DNA of 64,000 nt from Actinokineospora enzanensis DSM 44649 (GCF_000374445.1 NZ_KB894404.1:62001-126000); one strand, 5' to 3'; positions 34,925-44,349 are shown, numbered from the stretch's first letter. Numbers and translations are program-made. The notes: a model not told the origin generated them from the sequence alone.

Positions 34925-35767
34925 ATGACGCTCACCGGCCTGTTCGTCCCCCTTATCACCCCGTTCACCGAAGACGACCACGTCGACACCGCGGCCCTGA
35001 CAGCCCTCGCCCACAACGCCCTCACCGCGGGCGCCACCGGCCTGCTGGCCCTGGGCACCACCGCGGAACCGGCCACCCTCACCCCCCGAGAACGCGCCAC
35101 CATCCTCGCCATCTGCCAGGAAGCGGCCACCGAACACCACGCCCCTCTCCTCATCGGCGCGGGCACCAACAGCACCCGCGCCACCGCCCAAGCCCTCAAG
35201 GACCTCCCCGAAGGCACCGCGGCGGCCCTCGTCCCGGTCCCGCCCTTCACCCGGCCGTCCCCGGCAGGTGTCATCGCCCACTTCCAGGCGATCGCCTGCC
35301 ACGTTCCCCTGATCGTGTACAACGTGCCGCACCGCACCGGCACCACCCTCACTGCCGAGACCCTCCACCGGCTGGCGTCCGTCCCGGGCGTCGTCGGCAC
35401 CAAGAACTCACTGGTCGCCATCGACACGGACACCGTCGCCTTCATGGCCGCCAAGCCCGCCGACTTCAGCGTCCTGGCGGGCGACGACGTCATGCTCGCC
35501 CCGCTCCTGGCCCTGGGCGCCGACGGCGGCATCCTCGCCTCCGCCCACCTGCGCACGTCGGACTTCGCCGACCTCATCGCCCGCCCCGGCCGCGGCCACC
35601 ACCTCGCGACCCTGTCCGCGGCGCTGTTCGCCGAACCCAACCCGGCCGTCATCAAGGCCGTCCTGCACGAGCGCGGCGAGATCGCCACCCCGGCCGTCCG
35701 GCTGCCCTTGCTGCCCGCGTCCGACACGGCTCTGGCGCGCGCCCGCTCCGCGCTCGCCCTACCGTGA
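34925..35767 (+). CDS. DapA-family dihydrodipicolinate synthase-like aldolase
   Basis: A 280-residue TIM-barrel lyase of the DHDPS/N-acetylneuraminate lyase family. The Schiff-base Lys160 (GVVGTKNSL), Tyr132 (IVYNVPHRTG) and the GTTAE motif (44-48) that binds pyruvate carboxylate are all present. It is not with lysine genes, so it may be a second DapA or another aldolase. The ATG at 34925 is preferred over one at 34874 because the family N-terminus is LTGLFVPLITPF. Its third codon positions are extremely C-rich. Confidence 0.88.
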   Translation: MTLTGLFVPLITPFTEDDHVDTAALTALAHNALTAGATGLLALGTTAEPATLTPRERATILAICQEAATEHHAPLLIGAGTNSTRATAQALKDLPEGTAAALVPVPPFTRPSPAGVIAHFQAIACHVPLIVYNVPHRTGTTLTAETLHRLASVPGVVGTKNSLVAIDTDTVAFMAAKPADFSVLAGDDVMLAPLLALGADGGILASAHLRTSDFADLIARPGRGHHLATLSAALFAEPNPAVIKAVLHERGEIATPAVRLPLLPASDTALARARSALALP

Positions 35768-35837
35768 CCGCGGGGAGGTTGACCGGTGCCCGCCAGGGGT
35801 AACACCCAAGGCGACGAACGCTCTAGGGAGGCCCTGG

Positions 35838-36341
35838 TTGTCCACAGACGTGATCGAGTTGATCCTCACCGACCACCGCCGGTTCGAGGACCTGTTCCGG
35901 CAGCTGCGCGACAGCTCGAACGACCGCAGGAAGGTGCTCGCCGAGCTGGCGGAGATCCTGGTCGCGCACGCCGAGGCCGAGGAGGCCGAGGTGTACCCCG
36001 CGCTGCGCCGGTTCGACGGGGTGGACGACCACGAGGTGGAGCACGGCGCCGAGGAGCACGCCGAGGGCCATGTCGCCCTGCTCGACCTGATGGAGCTGGG
36101 CGACCCCGAGGCCGAGGGATGGGACGACAAGCTGGAGAAGCTGGTCAAGGCCATCAACCACCACGTGGACGAGGAGGAGCGCACGATCCTCGACCCGGCC
36201 CGCGACGCGGTGTCCGCCGACCGGCGCGCGGAGTTGGGCGACCGGTTCGTCGCCGCCCGCGCCCAGCGTGTCGACTCGGCCTGCGGGGACATCTCGCACG
36301 TGCGCGACCTCGTGGCGCAGACCAAGGACCGGATCGACTGA
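35838..36341 (+). CDS. hemerythrin/HHE domain protein
   Basis: A 167-residue helical protein with the HHE cation-binding pattern: DHRRFEDLF, LVAHAEAEEAEVYPAL, HGAEEHAEGHVALLDLM and INHHVDEEERTIL. These residues form a di-iron site in hemerythrin-like proteins linked to O2, NO or redox sensing. The TTG start at 35838, with GGGAGG about 9 bp upstream, is itself part of a TTGTCCACA DnaA-box sequence. A DoxX-family gene follows 13 bp later, probably in one operon. Confidence 0.88.
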   Translation: MSTDVIELILTDHRRFEDLFRQLRDSSNDRRKVLAELAEILVAHAEAEEAEVYPALRRFDGVDDHEVEHGAEEHAEGHVALLDLMELGDPEAEGWDDKLEKLVKAINHHVDEEERTILDPARDAVSADRRAELGDRFVAARAQRVDSACGDISHVRDLVAQTKDRID

Positions 36342-36354
36342 GAGGACGACGACG

Positions 36355-36906
36355 ATGATCCTGCGCAGGCTGGCCCGGCCCATGCTCGCCGCGATCTTCA
36401 TCAGCGGCGGCATCAACGCCCTCCGCGCCGTGGACGTACACGCCGAAGCGGCCAAACCCCTGGTCGACGGCCTCCGCGCCAAGGTCGGCGACAAGCTGCC
36501 CGGCCAGATGCCCACGGACCCGGCCGCCCTGGTCCGCATCGACGCCGCGGTCAAGATCGGCGCCGGTGTCGCGTTGGCCCTCGGTCGTTTCCCCCGGCTC
36601 GCTTCGCTGCTGCTGGCGGGCAGTCTGGTGCCGACCACGATCGCTGGTCACCGCTTCTGGGAGGAGAAGGACCCGGCGGTGCGGCAGCAACAGCAGATCC
36701 ACTTCGTGAAGAACGTGAGTCTGATGGGTGGGTTGCTCATCGCATCCGCCGACACACATGGCAAGCCGTCCGTGGCCTGGCGCGCGCGCCGGGCTGGGCA
36801 TGACTTGGGGGATTGGATCTCGGATACGAGTGACAGCGTGGGTGACGCAGTGGTGGCGGCGCCGCGGAAGGCGAAGCGGGCTGTGGTTGGGGTGTTGCCG
36901 GGTTGA
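36355..36906 (+). CDS. DoxX family membrane protein
   Basis: A 183-residue membrane protein with about four helices. The N-terminus ILRRLARPMLAAIFISGGINAL and the GRFPRLASLLLAGSLVPTTIAGHRFWEEKDP segment are typical actinobacterial DoxX. DoxX proteins are linked to thiol and oxidative stress, but their exact activity is not settled. It is probably co-transcribed with the hemerythrin gene 13 bp upstream. The C-terminal tail is Arg/Lys-rich and cytosolic. Confidence 0.87.
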   Translation: MILRRLARPMLAAIFISGGINALRAVDVHAEAAKPLVDGLRAKVGDKLPGQMPTDPAALVRIDAAVKIGAGVALALGRFPRLASLLLAGSLVPTTIAGHRFWEEKDPAVRQQQQIHFVKNVSLMGGLLIASADTHGKPSVAWRARRAGHDLGDWISDTSDSVGDAVVAAPRKAKRAVVGVLPG

Positions 36907-37390
36907 GGGGGGTTCCGGGGTTGTCCACAGGGCTGCGGAATCGTCCACAGGCCACGGTCGGGGGATATTGACAGCGTTCGTGATCGTCTAGGTTGCCTTT
37001 CTGGTGGGCCGCCCCCTGGTGGGGCGGGGCCTGCTTTGTGGTGCTGTACGGGTGAAGTGACAGGTCGTTCGCGCCGTTGGTATTCAGCACGTCTGAGGCG
37101 ATTGGGTGCCGGGCTTCCAGCCTATGGTCGAGGACTCGTCTACATCCACGTGCCTGACTTCGTCCCTGACTCACGGCCGTGTGTCTCACGGGGTTGTCCA
37201 CAGCCAAGATCAATTCGACTCGGGACTGTCGGTCTCTGTCGGTAGAATGAGAAATCGGGGGTTCCCGGGCGGTTGTCCACAACCCCGCGAATCCATCCAC
37301 AGCTCACGACTGAGGGATATTGACAGCGAAGATCATCGCCTAGGGTTCCACGTATTGGGCGGGTTGCCCCCGGGTGGGAGGGGGCGTGTC
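36905..37390 (+). repeat. DnaA-box repeat elements, two tandem copies with promoter-like ends and hairpins
   Basis: Copy one: GGGGGTTCC, DnaA box TTGTCCACA (36921-36929), second box TCGTCCACA (36941-36949), TTGACA (36968-36973), 15 bp, TAGGTT (36989-36994), hairpin CCGCCCC-loop-GGGGCGG (37009-37027). Copy two: boxes at 37194 and 37273 (79 bp apart), CCATCCACA at 37293, TTGACA (37320-37325), 15 bp, TAGGGT (37341-37346), hairpin GCCCCC...GGGGGC (37366-37385). The remaining bases to 37602 hold no gene. A further TAGGTT lies at 37582-37587 just before fbiC. Confidence 0.75.
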
Positions 37391-37602
37391 CAGGGTGCGG
37401 CGCCTGCGGGGCGAGCAGAGGTCGGGGGTCGGGTGGGTGGAGGCGGCCGGGTCTCCGTCGTTGCGTGCGTGGTGTGTCGGGAACTGGGGTCCAGCGGGGA
37501 TCACGAGTTGTGTCCACCCTGTGGGCAGGCGGGGAGTGGGGCCGGAATCCCAGGGGTCGGTGGAGCGTCGTTGTCCATGGATAGGTTGGACGTAGGAGCT
37601 CC

Positions 37603-40191
37603 ATGGAGGTGTCTGTGACCTTGCCCGTGCCCACCGAGTCGGCGATGCGGCGTGTCCTGCGGCGGGCGCGGGATGGGGTGGTGCTGGACCGGACCGAGGC
37701 CGAGGTTCTCCTGCATGCCCGGGGAGAGCAGCTGGCGGATCTGTTCGCCACGGCTTCGCGGGTGCGGGACGCGGGGCTGGTGGACGCGGGGCGGCCGGGG
37801 GTGATCACGTACTCGCGGAAGGTGTTCATCCCGTTGACGCGGTTGTGTCGTGACCGTTGTCACTATTGCACCTTCGCGACCGTCCCCGGCCGACTGGCGG
37901 CGCCGTTTCTCAGTCCGGACGAGGTGGTCGAGATCGCCCGGCAGGGGGCGGCGATGGGGTGCAAGGAGGCGCTGTTCACGCTCGGTGACCGGCCGGAGGA
38001 TCGGTGGGACGCGGCGCGGGAGTGGCTGGAGGCGGCCGGGTATCCGGACACGCTGTCCTACGTGCGGGCGATGGCGGTCCGGGTGTTGGAGGAGACCGGG
38101 TTGTTGCCGCACCTCAACCCGGGGGTGTTGAGCTGGACCGACTTCCAGCGGTTGAAGCCGGTGGCGCCGTCCATGGGCATGATGTTGGAGACCACCTCCA
38201 CCAAGCTCTGGGCCGAGCCGGGTGGGCCGCATTTCGGGTCGCCGGACAAGGAGCCCGCGGTGCGGTTGCGGGTGTTGGAGGAGGCCGGGCGGTCGGCGGT
38301 GCCGTTCACCACCGGGGTGCTGATCGGGATCGGTGAGACGTTGGCCGACCGGGTCGAGTCGTTGTTCGCGATTCGGCAGGTGGCGCGGCGGTATGGCGGG
38401 GTACAGGAAGTCATCGTGCAGAACTTCCGGGCGAAGCCGGATACCGCGATGCGGGGGATGCCGGACGCGGAGGCCGAGGAGCTTGCCGCGACCGTCGCCG
38501 TGGCGCGGGTCGTGCTCGGGCCGAAGGCGCGCATCCAGGCGCCGCCGAACCTCATCGGGGGCGAGTTCGGGTTGTTGTTGCGGGCCGGGATCGACGACTG
38601 GGGTGGTGTGTCGCCGGTGACGCCCGATCATGTCAACCCGGAGCGGCCGTGGCCGCAGATCGAGACGTTGGCCGAGCGGACCGCCGCGGCCGGGTTCCGG
38701 TTGGCGGAGCGGCTGACGATCTACCCCGAGTACCTCAAGCGCGGCGAGCCCTGGCTGGACCCGCGGCTGTCCGCGCACGTGGCCGCGCTGGCCGATCCCG
38801 AGACCGGGCTGGCGGTCGAGGACGCGCCGCTGGTCGGGCGGCCGTGGCAGGAGCCGGAGGTGGCGCTGGTCGACTCCGGGCGCACCGACCTGCACGCCAC
38901 GATCGACACCGACGGGCGGACCGGCGACCGGCGGGACGACTTCGACTCCGTCTACGGGGACTGGGACGAGCTGCGCGACCGGGTCGTCCACAGTGGACGG
39001 AAGATCGGCGCGGCAGGCGCGCTGCGGCCCGAGTTCACGACCGCGTTGCGGCATGCCGAGCGGGACCCGGCCGGACTGTCCGACGCGGACGCCCTGACAT
39101 TGCTGTCCGCGGGGCAAGGGCCGGAGATCGAGGCGTTGGCCGCGTACGCCGACGCGTTGCGGGCGGAGGCCGTGGGGGACGAGGTGACCTATGTGGTCAC
39201 CCGGAACATCAACTTCACCAACGTCTGCTACACCGGCTGCCGCTTCTGCGCGTTCGCCCAGCGGCGCACCGACGCCGACGCCTACACGCTCTCGCTCGAC
39301 CAGGTCGGGGCGCGGGCCGAGCAGGCGTGGTCGGTCGGTGCCACCGAGGTGTGCATGCAGGGCGGCATCCACCCCGACCTGCCCGGCACCGCCTACTTCG
39401 ACATCGCCGCCGAGGTCAGGAAGCGCGCGCCCGGCCTGCACGTGCACGCGTTCTCGCCGATGGAGGTGGTCAACGGCGCCAGCCGCACCGACCTGTCCAT
39501 CGCGGACTGGCTGACCGCCGCCCGCGAGTCCGGTGTGGACTCGCTGCCCGGCACCGCGGCGGAGATCCTGGACGACGACGTGCGCTGGGTGCTCACCAAG
39601 GGCAAGCTGCCCACCGCCACCTGGGTCGAGGTCGTCACCACCGCGCACCGGCTGGGCATCCCGACCACCTCGACCATGATGTACGGGCACGTCGACTCGC
39701 CCGCGCACTGGGTCGCGCACCTCAAGCTCATCGCCGCGCTGCAGGCCGACACCGGCGGGTTCACCGAGTTCGTGCTGCTGCCGTTCGTGCACACCAACGC
39801 CCCGCTCTACCTGGCGGGCATCGCCCGGCCCGGCCCCACGCACCTGGAGAACCGGGCGGTGCACGCGCTGGCCCGGATCCTGCTGCACGGCCGGATCGCC
39901 AACATCCAGACCAGCTGGGTGAAGCTCGGCGACGGCGGCGTGGTGGATGTGCTGCGCGGCGGCGTCAACGACCTGGGCGGCACGCTGATGGAGGAGACGA
40001 TCAGCAGGATGGCGGGCAGCGACAACGGCAGCTACAAGACGATCGCCGACCTGGAGGCACTGGCCGCGGCGGCGGGGCGGCCCGCCCGGCAGCGCACGAC
40101 CACCTACGGGATCGTCCCGCGGGAGCGGCGCGCGGCGGGGCTGGCGCACGACGGGGTGTGGAAGCCGAACCTGTTGCCGGTGGTCCCGTAG
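37603..40191 (+). CDS. fbiC: FO synthase, CofG-CofH fusion (FbiC)
   Basis: An 862-residue double radical-SAM enzyme making the deazaflavin FO, the chromophore precursor of coenzyme F420, from tyrosine and 5-amino-6-ribitylamino-uracil. The two CX3CX2C clusters are at Cys82/86/89 (CRDRCHYC) and Cys542/546/549 (CYTGCRFC). Length matches actinobacterial FbiC. The ATG at 37603 has AGGAG at good spacing. The promoter is probably in the upstream repeat region (TTGACA-N15-TAGGGT at 37320-37346) or at 37582. No other F420 genes are nearby. Confidence 0.97.
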   Translation: MEVSVTLPVPTESAMRRVLRRARDGVVLDRTEAEVLLHARGEQLADLFATASRVRDAGLVDAGRPGVITYSRKVFIPLTRLCRDRCHYCTFATVPGRLAAPFLSPDEVVEIARQGAAMGCKEALFTLGDRPEDRWDAAREWLEAAGYPDTLSYVRAMAVRVLEETGLLPHLNPGVLSWTDFQRLKPVAPSMGMMLETTSTKLWAEPGGPHFGSPDKEPAVRLRVLEEAGRSAVPFTTGVLIGIGETLADRVESLFAIRQVARRYGGVQEVIVQNFRAKPDTAMRGMPDAEAEELAATVAVARVVLGPKARIQAPPNLIGGEFGLLLRAGIDDWGGVSPVTPDHVNPERPWPQIETLAERTAAAGFRLAERLTIYPEYLKRGEPWLDPRLSAHVAALADPETGLAVEDAPLVGRPWQEPEVALVDSGRTDLHATIDTDGRTGDRRDDFDSVYGDWDELRDRVVHSGRKIGAAGALRPEFTTALRHAERDPAGLSDADALTLLSAGQGPEIEALAAYADALRAEAVGDEVTYVVTRNINFTNVCYTGCRFCAFAQRRTDADAYTLSLDQVGARAEQAWSVGATEVCMQGGIHPDLPGTAYFDIAAEVRKRAPGLHVHAFSPMEVVNGASRTDLSIADWLTAARESGVDSLPGTAAEILDDDVRWVLTKGKLPTATWVEVVTTAHRLGIPTTSTMMYGHVDSPAHWVAHLKLIAALQADTGGFTEFVLLPFVHTNAPLYLAGIARPGPTHLENRAVHALARILLHGRIANIQTSWVKLGDGGVVDVLRGGVNDLGGTLMEETISRMAGSDNGSYKTIADLEALAAAAGRPARQRTTTYGIVPRERRAAGLAHDGVWKPNLLPVVP

Positions 40192-40231
40192 CCGCGGTCC
40201 CGCAAAACACAGGAACCGAAGCCGTGGAGGT

Positions 40232-40252
40232 CCCCCTGCCGCCGGTAGGGGG
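40232..40252. terminator. hairpin between convergent fbiC and ROK genes
   Basis: CCCCCT (40232-40237) pairs with AGGGGG (40247-40252) across a 9-base loop, in the 138-bp convergent gap. It is a plausible weak bidirectional terminator. Confidence 0.45.
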
Positions 40253-40329
40253 TCGTCCCGGGGGTGTCGGGGCGACTCGGGCGGCGTTCGCGATGTTGGC
40301 GCGGGCGGGGGACTACACGAGCGGGGTCC

Positions 40330-41253
40330 TTACCGGACCGGCTCTCCGGCGGCCTGCCAACCCAACAGGGCCGCACCGACCCGGCCCGCGTCCTGGCCCA
40401 GTGCGGCGCGCACGACCTCGGGCCTGCGCTGGAAACGCAGCCGGGACAGCAGTTCCTCGCGGACCGGGCCCACCAGGGCCTCGCCCGCCTCGGCCACGCC
40501 GCCGCCGATCACGATCACGGCCGGGCCGAACAGGGTCACCGCCAGCAGCAGCGCGGTGGCCAGCGCGTCCACCGCGTCCCGCCACACCGCGCGCGCGTCC
40601 GGGTCGGTGGCCAGCAGCGCGGCCACCCCGGCGGCGTCGCTCACCGTGCGGCCGGTGCGCTCGGCGTAGCGGCGGGCGAACGCGGGCGCCGCGGCCAGCG
40701 TCTCCAGGCAGCCCTGGGTGCCGCAGCCGCAGACGGCGCCGCCCGGGTCGACGACGACGTGGCCGATCTCACCGGCGTACCCGGCCGCGCCGAGCATCCG
40801 GCCGTCGACCTGCACGGCCGCCGCGATGCCGGTGCCCACCGGCATGAACATCGCGTCCGCCGCGCCCTTGCCCGCGCCGACGGTGAACTCGGCCAGCCCG
40901 CCGGTGCGCACGTCGTGCCGCACCAGCAGCGGCACCCCGGTGCCCTTCTCCAGCTCCTCGCGCAGCGGCACGTCCACCCAGCCCAGGTTGACGGCCGCGC
41001 GCACCAGGCCGAGGTCGTCGTCCACGATCCCCGGCACCGCGATGCCCGCGCCGACGACCCGGCAGCCGCGCGCGGCGCACTGCTCGGCCAGCCGGTTGAC
41101 CAGCTCGGCGATCTGGCCAACGTCGGCCACCTCGCCGACCCGCCTGGTCGGCTCGCGGAGCACCTCGACGGCGCGCAGGTCCCGGTCGACGAGCGCGGCC
41201 TTGATCGAGGTACCTCCGACGTCCACGGCGACCACGTGCTGGTCCGCTGCCAT
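40330..41253 (-). CDS. ROK family sugar kinase (glucokinase-like)
   Basis: A 307-residue cytosolic kinase. VVAVDVGGTSIKAALVD is the ATP-binding loop, followed by the ROK signature and zinc-binding GEIGHVVVDPGGAVCGCGTQGCLETLAA (His and three Cys). No N-terminal HTH is present, so it is a kinase rather than a NagC-type repressor. Substrates of the family are glucose, fructose, GlcNAc or ManNAc. It is divergent from a DeoR regulator, which probably senses the sugar phosphate. AAGGAAG precedes the ATG. Confidence 0.9.
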   Translation of the reverse strand: MAADQHVVAVDVGGTSIKAALVDRDLRAVEVLREPTRRVGEVADVGQIAELVNRLAEQCAARGCRVVGAGIAVPGIVDDDLGLVRAAVNLGWVDVPLREELEKGTGVPLLVRHDVRTGGLAEFTVGAGKGAADAMFMPVGTGIAAAVQVDGRMLGAAGYAGEIGHVVVDPGGAVCGCGTQGCLETLAAAPAFARRYAERTGRTVSDAAGVAALLATDPDARAVWRDAVDALATALLLAVTLFGPAVIVIGGGVAEAGEALVGPVREELLSRLRFQRRPEVVRAALGQDAGRVGAALLGWQAAGEPVR

Positions 41254-41354
41254 GCGCTTCCTTCCCCTGGTGTGTCCCTCGACCCGCGCGAAGCTGCTCG
41301 CGCGCGCCCCGAATACTGCGTGATCGGTCAGCCGATGCCAAGCCTGTCGGTCGT

Positions 41355-41383
41355 TGAATGTGCCTCGACGGGGCGATACTTTG
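41355..41383 (+). promoter_or_regulatory. promoter for the DeoR regulator
   Basis: TTGAAT (41355-41360), a 17-bp spacer and TACTTT (41378-41383) lie about 45 bp before the GTG start. Confidence 0.55.
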
Positions 41384-41426
41384 CAACGCCGCGCCTGCGC
41401 GCGACAGGACGGTGGAGGAGGTGCGG

Positions 41427-42209
41427 GTGGACCGGTACGAGCGGCTCAGCACGCTGCTGGACATGCTCGGGCAGCGGGGCAAGGTCGATGTGGACGACCT
41501 CGCGGTGGAGCTGGACGTGAGCGCGGCCACCATCCGCCGTGACCTCGACCACCTCGCCGAGCAGCAGCTGCTGACCCGCACCCGCGGCGGCGCGGTCGCC
41601 AACAACGTGGCCTACGACCTGCCGCTGCGCTACAAGACCGCCCGGCACGCCTCGGAGAAGGAGCGCATCGGCAAGGCGGCCGCGGCGCTGGTGGCGCGCA
41701 ACAGCGTGGTCGGCCTCAACGGCGGCACCACCACGACCGAGATCGCCCGCGCGCTGGCCATCCGCCCGGACTTCAGCCAGGCGGACGAGCCGGTGCTGAC
41801 CGTGGTCACCAACGCGCTCAACATCGCCAACGAGCTCGCGGTGCGCCCGCACGTGAAGATCGTGGTGACCGGGGGAGTGGCCCGGCCGCAGTCGTTCGAG
41901 CTGAGCGGCCCGCTGGCGACCCGGATCCTGGAGGAGATCACCCTGGACGTGGTGTTCCTCGGTGTGGACGCGGTCGACCCGGTGCACGGTGCCTACGCCC
42001 ACCACGAGGGCGAGGCGAGCATCAACCGGCTGATGGCCCGCCGGGCGCGCAAGGTGGTGGTGATCGCGGACAGCTCCAAGCTGGGCAGGCACGCGTTCGC
42101 CCAGATCTGCCCGGTGTCCGACATCCGGCTGCTGATCACCGACTCGGGTGCCGCGGCCGAGGAGGTCAAGGCGTTCCAGGCCGAGGGCGTCGAGGTCCGC
42201 ACGGTCTGA
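41427..42209 (+). CDS. DeoR family transcriptional regulator
   Basis: A 260-residue regulator. The N-terminal winged HTH (VDRYERLSTLLDMLGQRGKVDVDDLAVELDVSAATIRRDL, about 1-55) is the DeoR signature. The C-terminal DeoRC sugar-phosphate-binding domain has NGGTTTTEIA, VVTGGVARPQSFELSG, DVVFLGVDAVD and VIADSSKLGR. It probably represses or activates the divergent ROK kinase. The GTG at 41427 lies 6 bp after AGGAGG; earlier in-frame starts lack an RBS. Confidence 0.9.
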   Translation: MDRYERLSTLLDMLGQRGKVDVDDLAVELDVSAATIRRDLDHLAEQQLLTRTRGGAVANNVAYDLPLRYKTARHASEKERIGKAAAALVARNSVVGLNGGTTTTEIARALAIRPDFSQADEPVLTVVTNALNIANELAVRPHVKIVVTGGVARPQSFELSGPLATRILEEITLDVVFLGVDAVDPVHGAYAHHEGEASINRLMARRARKVVVIADSSKLGRHAFAQICPVSDIRLLITDSGAAAEEVKAFQAEGVEVRTV

Positions 42210-42223
42210 CCGGGGTAAGGCGG

Positions 42224-42673
42224 TCACGGCTCGTCGGTGGCGGCGCGGATCTTGGCCATGGCCGAGCCGAGCGCGGTCAGCTCGTCCGCGCTGAGCAGGT
42301 CGACCACCAGCCTGCGTACCTCCAGCACGTGGTCGCGGGCGGCGGCGCCGAGCACCTCCTGACCGCGCGCGGTCAGTGAGGCGTGCACCCCGCGCCGGTC
42401 CTCCGGGCAGGCGGAGCGCGTCACCAGGTCGGCGCGCACCAGCCGGTCGACGGTCTGGGTGACCCTGGCCCGGGAGTGGCTGACCCGCGCGGCCAGCTCG
42501 GACATGTGCAGGTGGCCCTCGGAGAGCCGGACGAGGATCTCGTACTCGGCCAGCGTCAGGCCGTGGGTGTCGCGCAGGTGCCGGTCGATGCGCGCGAGCA
42601 GCTGGCCCGCGCCCTCCACCAGGGCACGCCAGGAACGCTGCTGCGCGGGATTCAGCCACGGGGTCACGCGCAC
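42224..42673 (-). CDS. MarR family transcriptional regulator
   Basis: A 149-residue winged-helix regulator: LTLAEYEILVRLSEG, HMSELAARVSHSRARVTQTVDRLVRADLVTR (recognition helix) and CPEDRRGVHASLTARGQEVL (wing). MarR proteins are usually ligand- or redox-released repressors. It is divergent from a pirin gene, and a perfect AT-rich palindrome in the shared promoter is its likely operator. Start is the GTG at 42673; a second GTG two codons later is possible. Confidence 0.9.
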   Translation of the reverse strand: MRVTPWLNPAQQRSWRALVEGAGQLLARIDRHLRDTHGLTLAEYEILVRLSEGHLHMSELAARVSHSRARVTQTVDRLVRADLVTRSACPEDRRGVHASLTARGQEVLGAAARDHVLEVRRLVVDLLSADELTALGSAMAKIRAATDEP

Positions 42674-42695
42674 AGCCTAGTGACCGCCCCGATTG

Positions 42696-42748
42696 TTGAC
42701 AGAGCAACTACGCGGTCGTACAGTGTCGGTAGTTAATCCATTAACTAC
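42696..42748 (+). promoter_or_regulatory. pirin promoter with MarR-type operator
   Basis: TTGACA (42696-42701), 17 bp, TACAGT (42719-42724), then the perfect palindrome GTAGTTAATCCATTAACTAC (42729-42748) over the expected start site. In this GC-rich sequence such an AT-rich palindrome stands out. It is 28 bp before the pirin ATG and about 55 bp from the divergent marR start. Confidence 0.75.
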
Positions 42749-42775
42749 TTCGCGGTCAAGGAGAGTGGTCCGGCC

Positions 42776-43543
42776 ATGAGCAGCACCAGCACCGTCGACA
42801 TCCGCCGCGCCGACGAGCGGTTCAAGACCGACATCGGCTGGTTGGACTCCAAGCACTCCTTCTCCTTCGGCCACCACTTCCGGCCGGACAACACCCACTT
42901 CGGCCTGCTGCTGGTCAACAACGACGACATCGTGACCCCCGGCGCCGGGTTCGAGACGCACCCGCACCGGGACATGGAGATCGTCACCTGGGTGCTGCGC
43001 GGCGCGCTCGTGCACCAGGACTCCGAGGGGCACAACGGGATCATCTACCCGGGCCTGGCCCAGCGCATGAGCGCGGGCACCGGCATCCTGCACTCCGAGA
43101 AGAACGACTCGTGGCGGCTGTCCGGCGGCCCGGGGCACGCCGACCCGGTGCACTTCGTGCAGATGTGGGTGGTGCCGGACGAGGCGGGCCGGACCCCGGG
43201 CTACGAGCAGCTGGAGATCGACGCCGAGCTGCTCGCGGGCGGGCTGGTGCCGGTGGCCTCCGGCATGGGCAAGCACGCGGACGCGGCGGCGATCCGGATC
43301 GGGCAGGAGCACGCTGCCCTCTACGCCGCGCGGCTGGCGCCCGGTGGGTCGGTCACCCTTCCGGAAGCCCCGTTCGTGCACCTGTTCGTGCCCCTGGGTT
43401 CGGTCACGCTGGAGTCGGACGGCCCGCTCGGCGCGGGCGACGCCGCCCGGCTGACCGCGTCCGGCGGGCAGCGCGTCACCGCCGGGCCGGACGGCGCGGA
43501 GATCCTCGTCTGGGAGATGCACGCGGTCGCGCGCCTGGGCTGA
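42776..43543 (+). CDS. pirin family protein (YhhW-like bicupin)
   Basis: A 255-residue pirin with two cupin domains. Metal ligands are in THPHRDMEIVTWVLRG (two His and one Glu) and GILHSEKND. Some family members oxidise quercetin; others are redox-responsive cofactors. FGHHFRPDNTHFGLLLVNNDD is the pirin N-terminal signature. Its promoter carries a MarR-type operator next to the divergent marR gene, so it is likely induced by the MarR ligand. ATG at 42776. Confidence 0.92.
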   Translation: MSSTSTVDIRRADERFKTDIGWLDSKHSFSFGHHFRPDNTHFGLLLVNNDDIVTPGAGFETHPHRDMEIVTWVLRGALVHQDSEGHNGIIYPGLAQRMSAGTGILHSEKNDSWRLSGGPGHADPVHFVQMWVVPDEAGRTPGYEQLEIDAELLAGGLVPVASGMGKHADAAAIRIGQEHAALYAARLAPGGSVTLPEAPFVHLFVPLGSVTLESDGPLGAGDAARLTASGGQRVTAGPDGAEILVWEMHAVARLG

Positions 43544-43559
43544 CCGGTCGGCTCAGCCC
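43537..43559. terminator. stem formed by the two convergent stop codons
   Basis: GGGCTGA and TCAGCCC pair across 9 bases. The TGA stops of the pirin gene and of the opposing membrane-protein gene are both in the stem. Confidence 0.45.
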
Positions 43560-44323
43560 GGGGCGGTGTCGGTGTCGGACGGGCGGACCAGGCCCTCCCG
43601 ACGCGCCCAGTCCAGGAAACGGGCCGGGCGCTGGGGGAGGGCGCCCGTGCGCGCGCCTAGCCGCACCGTCACCGCGTAGCGCGGCCACGGCGACTCGACC
43701 AGCACCAGCGCGGAGATCCCGACCAGCCCGGCCGTCAGGCCCAGCCGTGGGCCGAGGCAGAGCAGGAACTGGACGAGGAGCGCCACGATGCCGGTGAGGT
43801 CGCGCGTCACGCCCTGCCGGACGGTCTCGCTCGCCCCGACGTCCGCGGGCGTGCGCACGGACAGCACGCGCTCGAACGTGCCGAAGAACAGGAGCATTCC
43901 GGCCATCACCACGGCGAAGTGCCACGCCGGGATCTCCCTGCCGCGATCGGGCAGGTAGTCCCATAGCGACGGACCGAAACCCAGGCACACCACGCTGATC
44001 GCCAGCGGGATGAACGCCCCGGGCGTGCGCAGCCGCCGCCACGCGACGTGGTGCGGCTCCGGATCGCGGTGCGCCCACGCCATGTAGGGCAGGACGATGG
44101 TCAGCGCCGCCACCACCAGCGTGACGACCCAGCCCAGCCACAGCGCCGCGACCAGCGTGCCGAGCAGCGCGGGCCCCGCGATCAGCACGGCAGCCAGCAC
44201 GCGGGCGCGGGGGTCGCCGGTGCGCCACAGCGAGGTCAGCCGATGCTCAGGGTCGCCCGCCAACACCGTGCGCAGCCAGCGCGCGGTCTCCGGGGCCCGG
44301 GGGTCGTGGGGCGTGCCAGTCAC
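43553..44323 (-). CDS. hypothetical membrane protein
   Basis: A 256-residue protein of unknown family. After a polar N-terminus (1-40) there are about six hydrophobic segments: VLAAVLIAGPALLGTLVAAL, GWVVTLVVAALTIVLPYMAW, AFIPLAISVVCLGFG, WHFAVVMAGMLLFFGTF, LTGIVALLVQFLLCL and LTAGLVGISALVLV. The C-terminus is basic. No catalytic motif is visible. It is divergent from the fabG-maoC-fadE operon, sharing its upstream region, and convergent with the pirin gene. Confidence 0.72.
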   Translation of the reverse strand: MTGTPHDPRAPETARWLRTVLAGDPEHRLTSLWRTGDPRARVLAAVLIAGPALLGTLVAALWLGWVVTLVVAALTIVLPYMAWAHRDPEPHHVAWRRLRTPGAFIPLAISVVCLGFGPSLWDYLPDRGREIPAWHFAVVMAGMLLFFGTFERVLSVRTPADVGASETVRQGVTRDLTGIVALLVQFLLCLGPRLGLTAGLVGISALVLVESPWPRYAVTVRLGARTGALPQRPARFLDWARREGLVRPSDTDTAPG

Positions 44324-44349
44324 CCCGTCATCATCACCCGGGTCGACGG

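Noticed and set aside
37386-37602. Small gene before fbiC
   Set aside because: The open frame is Gly/Arg-rich, lacks an RBS and overlaps the probable fbiC leader.
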